Assembly (NCBI GenBank): GCA_024345305.1
Contig: BRON01000009.1
Location: 558,001 to 622,000, forward strand
DNA: 64,000 nt
Source of the DNA: Mrakia gelida
Taxonomy: Eukaryota; Basidiomycota; Tremellomycetes; Cystofilobasidiales; Mrakiaceae
Reading direction: 5' to 3'
The translations under genes were made by a program, and so were the position numbers. Below the pieces are notes generated by a model. That model made no database searches and had not been told where the DNA came from. It saw only the letters and a program-made list of their open reading frames with translations. Of this stretch, positions 57,412 to 64,000 are shown piece after piece (the first letter of the stretch is position 1; every line of letters begins with the position of its first letter).

Positions 57412-57790
57412 GGAGGGTTGGGTTGAGTTTTTGTCTTTTTGCCTTTGTTCTGCTCGCGTTTGGTTCGTTCTTCGGTTTGCTGTTTTAGTTTGTTCTTTTG
57501 CGAGTTTATGATGAGTTTTGGTTCGTTTGTTGGGATGGAGAGGGAGAGGGAGAAAAGGGACGAGCGAGGACGAGGTTGGGAAGACGACGCGTCGTTCGTT
57601 CGTTCGTCTCTCGCGACGCCGTTTGATCCTTTACTTCGCTCTCTCGTTGATTTCGTCGACTCTTATGGACTTTCTCTCTCCTCTCGTCTCGTCTCGTTGC
57701 AAGACCCATCATCTTCGTCAAAATAGATCTAAAGCTAATGATCAAACCGCGACGCGTCTCCCTTCCTCCCTCCTCCTTCCGTCCCCTCCC
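57412..57790. other. Convergent 3' region of CLR2 and GFA copy 2
   Basis: A 379-bp region with both 3' UTRs. It contains T-rich runs after the CLR2 stop and the palindrome CGACGCGTCG at 57585-57594, followed by repeated GTTC units. A further ACGCGT occurs at about 57752. No gene is recognised. Confidence 0.4.
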
Positions 57791-58397
57791 CTAAGCAAAA
57801 GCGTACCCCTCCACCTGCCTCACCCCCGCCTCCCCACTCCCCTTCAACCACCCCACCCGATTCTTGGTAAACTGCTCAATCGTAGGCTTCAACTTCGTCT
57901 CATGAAGCCCAAAATCATCCACCGTCCCCGTCCTCAACACGCTCATTCCAGGCAACCCCGACGAAACCCTCTTCATCAACGTCCCACAGGTCTTGCAGAA
58001 GTGGTTCGTCATGGTGTTCCCCGTTACGATCGTCTTGGACTGAGCGAACGTCGTGAGGTTGGATTCGCCGCGGAGCAAGGTGATGTGGTTGTCGGGAAGA
58101 ACGAAGTTGGTAGCGTGCATGGAAGCGGTGATTTTTCGACAGTCGGAGCAGTGGCAGATGTGGGTGTATTGGGTTTGGGCGATGGTCTGAGGGGGAGGAG
58201 GAGGGGGTTAGGAAGAGAAGAGGGAAGGGGAAAGGAGAGACGCGTCGACGAGACAGAGCGAGGAGGAGGAGACGAACGAATTTGAGTTGAACAGCTCCGC
58301 AGAAGCATGTCGCTGTGGCTTCATCGTCGTTGGACCATCCGTCGTTGGCTCCTCCGGCGAGGGGGAAGAAGGGGGTGTGATCTGAGGGGATGGACAT
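57791..58397 (-). CDS. GFA/CENP-V-fold zinc protein, copy 2
   Basis: Two exons (58397-58278 and 58186-57791) give 171 residues starting MSIPSDHTPFFPLAGGANDG. Metal motifs are intact: CFCGAVQLKF, CHCSDCRKITASMH and HFCKTCGTLMKRVS. It aligns end to end with copy 1 at 48788, including the ends VGWLSGSEEAGVKQVEGYAF versus VGWLKGSGEAGVRQVEGYAF and an intron after the equivalent LKF/MKF codon. This start was chosen by alignment with copy 1. An in-frame ATG at 58466 would add 23 residues (MSSTSLSSPQLQHPLPPSHR...), a possible organelle signal. Enzymatic role not established. Together the copies form an inverted dispersed pair about 8.4 kb apart. Confidence 0.87.
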
Positions 58398-58849
58398 GGC
58401 GGGGAGTCGGTGGGAGGGAGGGAGGGGGTGTTGTAGTTGGGGGGAGGAGAGAGAAGTAGAGCTCATTTTATGCTCTTCATCCTGCAGGTTCAGTAATCGA
58501 GATTCCTAGAGAAGGGAACTCGGGATCTGCAAGGACGGCGTCGAGGCCGGGCAGAGTCGATGGACGGGCTGACCGATCTTTCGTTCTCGTTGTCGGTTCG
58601 CCGAAATTGCTCTTCAGCTCGTACTTGTCTGACACGAGAAATCTGAATCGCAGATCGAGAGGTCCAGCTTAAATTTCCCGAAGAGGCGAGCAGAAAAAAC
58701 CTGCAGCGGAACGAGCGAGAAATAAAAAGAAGGCGCGTCCACCTGCGCTGAGTCGAAAACGAGCTTCGAGAGATCTGACCTCTCCTCCCCTTCCTCTCGC
58801 CACCACCGACTTCCCCAACCTTCTTTTCACCCCCTCTTCCCCCCTTCGC
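58398..58849. promoter_or_regulatory. Divergent promoter region of GFA copy 2 and the NYN gene
   Basis: A 452-bp gap between divergent starts. Near the NYN gene it is C/T-rich (CTCCCCTTCCTCTCGCC...). There is a GCTGACC-like segment and an AAATAAAAAGAAG patch near 58720. No clear operator or repeat. Confidence 0.4.
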
Positions 58850-61707
58850 ATGGCACAAGACCTCGAAGGCACATCTACAGTCGTCGTTACTCGAGAAGCT
58901 CTTCTCGAGAAGGAGCTCGCTTGGGAGAAGGAGAAGTCAGCCCTCCTCACTGCAGCGTGGGAGCGAGAACGAGAGCTTCTCCTTCGTCCCTTCAAGCCTG
59001 AGGAATCCAGCAGCGTCGGAATCTTCTGGGACTTTGAGAACTGCTCTCCTCCGTTGACCACGAACCCATCAGGTGAGCCAGTCGATCAGGACTATGGCTG
59101 CGAAGGGTGAGCTCGAGAGATCGCTGACCTTCGTCCCTTTCGCTCTCTTCGCCTCTCAGCCCTCATCAAGCACCTTCGAACCGTCTTCCAACCCTATGGC
59201 CCCATAGTGTTTATTCGATGTTATCAAGGTAAGTCCACGAACGTGCTCGAGCACAGTGATCGTGTCGAAGTGGAAGGAACGAAGCTCATTCCTTCCCTTC
59301 CTTTCCTCTTCGTCTTCCATCAGATGTCGCCTCGCAGCCCGTCTTTGCAGCCAACCTGAGATCAGGTCTGGAGGCATGTGGTGTAGAGGTCAGGGACTGT
59401 GGGAGGTGGGGTAGAAAGGAGTGAGTCTATCGAAGAGCTGCTTCGAGGTCGATGGAAGGAGATCGATCCGCGAGAGCTGACCGCTGCTCCCCTCTTCTTC
59501 TCCTCCTCTTCCTTCTTCTCTGCCCTCCGTTTCTAGCGTTGCTGATCATCATATCATGTGAGTCGTGCTCTTCGATCCCTCGCTCTCGATCTTAGGCGCT
59601 GACCCTTCCCTATCGTTGGTTCCCTCATAGGGCTGATATGCTTCTCCACGCCATCGATCATCCTGCTCCCTCTACCGTTGTTCTCATGTTCGTTTACCCT
59701 CTCTTCGCTCCTCTTGACTTGGAGCTTAGGCTAACTCTCATCCGTGTTTGACCTCAGATCTGGAGACAAAGGTGAGCTTGGGAAGAATCGGACGGACGAC
59801 CTCGATCCGCGAAAGCTCACCTCCTTGCCTCCCATCGCTGTTTCACAGACTTCTCGTACCTTCTCTCGAACCTTAGGAACCGGAAGTACAACACCATCCT
59901 AGTCGAGAACCCTGTAGGAGCAGCTGAAGAGCTGAAGAGTGCCGCGAACAAGGTCTTCAAATGTTCGTTCGCCTCGCCCTTCCTTCTCGCTTCGCCTCGT
60001 CCTTCCTTTCTCTGACGACGTCTTTCGCTTTCGCTTTCTCTTCTGCAGGGAAAGATCTTCTCGCAGCTGCAGGTGGGAGTAAAATCCCCCTGTCCTCAGT
60101 CCCTGGTCCGGAAGCAACGATCAACACTCCCCGTCGCCCTCGAGCGAACTCGGATCCCGAGTCGATGTCTCCAGCAACGAAGGCTCTCGTCGGAAAGCAG
60201 CCAGCCTTCTTCAACTCCCCAGCTACCAAAACTCCCTCCAAGTCTTACGGATCCTACGCTACCACCACTCCCAGCAAGCCCTCTGCGAACATCTCGCCCA
60301 AGCCTCGCTCCTTCTTCCGCCCTCTCGTCGAGGTCCTCGAGACGAGACCGACGTTCCCTGCTCCTCTCAGGTCGTTTGTCTCGCCGTTGGTCACTCAGCA
60401 TACTGCTGCAGCTTTCACTATGGTTGGAGTTAACACTTGGTGAGTTCTCAGACGCGTCTGAACTCGAACCTCGTCTAGAACATCGACTGACTCGAGCTCT
60501 CTTCGTTTCGTCGTTCTCAGGAAGGAGTACGTCGACACCGCCGTCGCGAGTGGAGTAGTCACTGTGGGAAGTGGTGACAAGTTGGGAATGGAGTGGATCT
60601 CGTGAGTTCTTCATCTACCTTCTCCCCAGATCGACCTCTGGCTGACCCGTCTCTTGTTCGTTCAGGCTCGCGCGCGTCGACAAGGCTCTGAAGACTCCTC
60701 GACCCTTCGACCCAGCCGCCTCCCCTTCCTCCTCCGGAACTCCTCGAAAACACCTCATCACCGCTCTCCTCGGATCCACGCCCAAACGAGATCTCCCTCA
60801 CCACGAGCTCTTCCGACCCTTGATCGAACTCCTCTCCTCCCTCCCCTCCGATCCTCCTCCCCTCCGCTTCATCGCCAGCGCTCTCCTCTCCGCCAAGCAA
60901 CCCGACCTCATCTCCCAATTCGGATGGAAGAACATCGTCACCAAAGCTCAGGAGCTCGGACTCGTCGAGTTGGGTGGAGGAGTGAACGTAGGGGACGGAC
61001 GAGCCGAGTGGATCTCGCTTCGAGACGCGTTCAGGCAGGAGCCTTCGAACGAGGTCGACAAAGTCATTCCACCCTTCAACGACCACACCGCCGACCTCTT
61101 CGAACCCCTCATCAACCTCCTCAACTCCCTCCCAACTCCCTCGGATCCTACCAAAATCCCAGCCGCCTCGAGGTCTCGACTCGCCGCTCAGCTCAAGGAG
61201 ACCCACCCGGACGCGTTCACGCAGGTCGCAGCGAAGGACACGACGCAGTTCTTCGAGCTGGCGAGGAGGATGGGAGTGGTTAGACTCGGGTTTGGGAAGG
61301 AACCTGGGTCGGAGTGGTGTGCGTTGAGGAGGGAGTACCGAAAGACCAAGGAGGTCGTCGAAGGAGGAGGAGGATCGTCGTCGTCGCCCGTCTCAACTCC
61401 CCTTCGAACAAAGTCGGGGACCGAGGATCCCATCGTCTCAGCACCAGCTACTCCTCTCCCCTCCACCGACTCGACGACGGACCCTCTCTCCAACCTCTTC
61501 AACCGAAGCCTCAACCTCAGCAACGGCAGCGGCAGCCCCACGGCAGGAAGGAAGATGTCGCCTCTTCCCTCGAGGATGAGCTCGACTCTCTCGCAGAGCG
61601 CCGTTGTCGGCGATGGAGGACGAAGGGCGGCGACGCCGGAGAAGGAGCCGTCATCTTCGGAGGCGGAGTCGTCTTCGGAGGATGAGAAGTCGTCGGACGA
61701 GGAGTGA
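58850..61707 (+). CDS. NYN-domain (MARF1-like) predicted RNase with tandem C-terminal repeats
   Basis: Start MAQDLEGTSTVVVTREALLE, then an N-terminal helix rich in Glu, Lys and Trp (likely coiled). The NYN/PIN-like nuclease domain follows: VGIFWDFENCSPPL (first Asp), ALIKHLRTVFQPYGPIVFIR, VEVRDCGRWGRKDVADHHIM with ADMLLHAIDH, TVVLISGDK+DFSYLLSNLR (Asp-x-Asp-Phe). These acidic residues are the catalytic set of the NYN family. After a Ser/Pro-rich linker come three similar units. They are WKEYVDTAVASGVVTVGS...EWISL (about 60523-60675), WKNIVTKAQELGLVELGG...AEWISLRDAF (60924-61030) and FFELARRMGVVRLGFG...EWCALRREY (61250-61345). Each looks like a winged-helix of LOTUS/OST-HTH type. This recalls the MARF1/limkain layout. 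The tail is acidic and Ser-rich. Likely role: RNA silencing or decay; inference. Confidence 0.82.
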
Positions 61708-62215
61708 GAGAAGGGAGGTGGGACGCGAGGTCTACGTAGTAGTTTCAGTAGCAGTAGCCCGTTCTTTTTCGTCTCACTTTGAAGGCTATCTTGGAGAAGT
61801 GATCGCTGCGATATCTCGTACAGAAAGCTGATGGCTGAGAGTCCCTCGACGACGACGACGAACAACGATGGCAGCACGATTCATTTTTGGGTTTGGATTT
61901 GGTTCTACACGAGACACAGAGAGGCGAAAGGGAACTGAAAACTGGGAACGAGAGCAGCAAGAGATGGAGTACGAAAGGTTCAAAAGTAAAAAGGGAAGAA
62001 AGAAAAGAACAAGCACGGTTTTGGAGGGAGGGTGAAGCAGAGGTGTGATGGTGGGACAGTGAGTGAGGTAGCGAGCGAGAGAGAGCGTAAAGGAAGTTAT
62101 TAAGTGAGCGGACGGTGAGGGAGAGAGGGAGATAGGATGACAAGTGTAGAGTTAGGTAGATAGGGTCGAGAAAGCAAGGAAAGGCGAAGCACGAAAGCAA
62201 AAACGACGCGAGACG
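61708..62215. other. Convergent 3' region
   Basis: This 508-bp gap between the NYN gene and the Asn/Gln-rich gene contains both 3' UTRs. The right part is purine-rich on the plus strand with repeated GAGAGAG and GTGAG stretches. No gene or RNA is recognised. Confidence 0.4.
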
Positions 62216-63968
62216 CTACAGTCCCTCCCCTCCTCCTCCCGGCAGTCCATCCCCTCCGACGCCGGACTCGAGCTTCATCTCGGGCGTCCCAACTCCAGGT
62301 CCTCCTCCCCAGCTTCCGAGGACAGCTCCTCCAGCGCCGACGTTGTTCCCTCCTCCAACGCCGTTGCCGTTCGACAACCCACTCTTCCTCGCTCCTCCAT
62401 CCACCAAACTCGCCATATAAACCTCCAAGAACCCCCTCTCCACCTCCACTCCATTCGAGTTCCTACAAACGATCTTCTCTCCATAACTCCCCTTCCCACC
62501 CTTCCAGTTCTCGACCTTCACGCTACTCGCCGCGGCAGCCTTGAGGAGAGCCTTCGCGGCTCTCGATCCAGCTTCCATAGCGTCTCGTACGGCGGCTTCG
62601 AAGGGGAGGGGGTAGGACTGTCTTAGGACCGACCAGACGTTGAAGATGGGGAGGTAGAGGCCTGATTTGAGGTGCGCGGCGGAGAGGACGGAGGAAGGGT
62701 TGGGGGTGGAAGGGTGGGAGGCTGGGGAGGCTGTTGGGGAGGGGGTTGGAGGAGCTGGGGAGGGAGGGAGGAGGCAGTCGGAGGGTTGGGCGCCTAGGGA
62801 GGTGACGATCTGAGAGAAGAACAAGGCGAAGAAGCGAGGAAGGTCAGCGAGAGGAAGGAGCCAAGCGAGAGGAGGAGAAAGCGAGCGAGCGAAAGGGATA
62901 ACTCGAACTCACATCGTTGCAGAACGCCAACAGGCCCGGATCGCTCGACACGGCCTGATCGTCCAGCTTGCAACAAGCCTTCAGTCGATCCATCACACTG
63001 TAAGCCTGAGCCGACCCAATCTCAATCCTCCCCGACGGCGTCCCCGCCGCCGACCTTCCCATCTGCTGCTGGAAGTTCGGCGTCCCACTCCGCGAAGGAG
63101 CGTTGTTGTTGTTGTTGTTACTGAACGACGACGATCCTCCTGGAGTAGAGACCTGCTGCTGCTGAGGGTAGGAAGGGAACCCGTTGGCGAGCGGAGAGGA
63201 GTGCTGGGAGGAGGGTTGCCGGTGATGGTTTTGGAGAGGGAAGGAAGGGTGACCGTCTCCGTTTCCGCTTCCGTTGTTGGTGTGCTGGGAGTTGGACGAG
63301 AGAGGGCGTTCGGGTTGCTGTTGCTGCTGCTGCTGCATGAGGTTGTGGTAGGTTTGCTGCTGAGCGAGTTGATGCTGGTACTGAGCGGCGTAAGGGGAGG
63401 AGGCGTTCTGCGGCGAGCCGGGGAGGTTCATGAGCGTCGAAGGGTACATGTTGGAAGGAGGGAGGGAGTTGTTGTTGTTGTTGTTTCCGTTATTGTTGTT
63501 GTTGCTGAAAGCGTTGAGCTGGTTCTGCTGATGCTGGTTGAGCTGCTGCTGGAAGTTGAGGACGTCTTCGGGTCGAGGAGAACCGCCTCCGCCGAGATGG
63601 GACGATGGGAAGCCTGCTGCGTTCATCGAGAAGGGAAGCCGTTGGTCTCCTCCTCCCTGACCGAGTCCTACGCCTGCTGGGAAGGCTCCCTGAGGGAACA
63701 TGTTGAAACCGTAAGGCAAGCGAGAACCTGAACCGTTGTTGGATCCTCCTCCTACTCCTCCGTTTCCGTTGGAGCGACTCGAGTTGAACATGGAGTCGAC
63801 CGAGTTGAGGGGAGAGAAGTCGTTGGCTGCTGAACCTGGCCGACTGATGTGGTTGGACGAAGCGTGTCTCTTCCTGGACTTGTTTCCTCCTCCATCGTGA
63901 GCGTCTGGGGTGTTCTGACCGTGAGAGTCGACGGATCCTGACTCGGAGCCTGAGAAGTCTCCATCCAT
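62216..63968 (-). CDS. Asn/Gln/Gly-rich protein, possible regulator; 5' end may be outside
   Basis: Two exons are visible with an intron near 62815-62912. Read from the right, it begins MDGDFSGSESGSVDSHGQNT. The sequence upstream of this Met stays open to the window edge (TPGASSSTVK-M), so the true start could lie outside. It contains a short basic patch (KSRKRHASSN), then poly-Asn and poly-Gln tracts, and a folded-looking part: GRIEIGSAQAYSVMDRLKAC, CKLDDQAVSS, then after the intron IVTSLGAQPSDCLL, AAHLKSGLYLPIFNVWSVLR, PFEAAVRDAMEAGSRAAKAL and VYMASLVDGG. No known domain is recognised. The composition resembles fungal transcriptional regulators or prion-like RNA-binding factors. It ends GGDGLPGGGGEGL, TAG at 62218-62216. 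Confidence 0.6.
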
Positions 63969-64000
63969 TTTGACAGTCGACGACGAGGCTCCTGGAGTAT

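Noticed and set aside
63060..63560. Microsatellite-like CTG/GTT runs as a repeat array or CRISPR
   Set aside because: The units encode poly-Gln and poly-Asn in the minus-strand gene. There are no regular spacers.
1..64000. tRNA or rRNA genes
   Set aside because: No convincing B-box plus acceptor-stem pairing was found by eye; a tRNAscan run would be decisive.

Overview
The window is nuclear DNA of a fungus, most likely a basidiomycete yeast of the Pucciniomycotina (red-yeast or Microbotryomycetes type). That placement is inference. The visible reasons are G+C-rich sequence, very short intergenic gaps, many short introns per gene (GT..AG, often GTGAGT or GTTCGT donors, a CTGAC-type branch site near the 3' end, C/T-rich tracts), and proteins with fungal architectures such as Yvc1, Clr2, Swd2, Grc3 and Cdc25. 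I see no tRNA, rRNA, CRISPR array, insertion sequence or viral remnant.

Layout. 1-1769: 3' part of VPS39 (+). 2022-5039: 14-TM-type MFS transporter (-). 5960-8133: ISC1-like inositol phosphosphingolipid phospholipase C (-). 8238-10269: Gfd2/YDR514C-like DEDDh exonuclease-fold protein (+). 10553-13171: two divergent F-box-like proteins. 13738-15652: aldo/keto reductase of pyridoxal-reductase type (+). 15901-16662: small unknown protein with an internal duplication (-). 17120-21591: long zinc-knuckle protein (-). 22069-25235: GRC3 polynucleotide kinase (-). 25394-28298: AFG1-like mitochondrial ATPase (+). 30387-35264: SH3-bearing Cdc25-type Ras exchange factor (+) behind a leader of about 2 kb that looks spliced. 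35805-39288: YVC1-type TRP channel (-). 40179-42245: RMI1 (-). 42763-45784: divergent PUF-type RNA-binding protein (+). 46772-47935: DIPP/Aps1-type Nudix (+). 48788-49404 and 57791-58397: two inverted GFA-family paralogues. 49943-51330: CoA-type Nudix with a PKL C-terminus (+). 51507-53725: SWD2 (-). 53875-57411: CLR2 (+). 58850-61707: NYN-domain protein with three C-terminal repeats (+). 62216-63968: Asn/Gln-rich unknown protein (-), possibly continuing past the window.

Most genes are unrelated housekeeping genes. The informative arrangements are the head-to-head pairs with start codons only about 100-160 bp apart: ISC1/Gfd2-like, GRC3/AFG1, and SWD2/CLR2. The last puts a histone-methylation and RNA 3'-end subunit next to a silencing factor. 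No single multi-gene novel system is evident. The most unusual signals are the NYN protein with three tandem winged-helix-like repeats, a recurrent 10-bp palindrome confined to introns and intergenic DNA, a coding-like spliced segment directly behind the Nudix stop codon, and the duplicated unknown protein at 15901-16662. Gene models are spliced by eye; outer ends are more reliable than individual exon borders.
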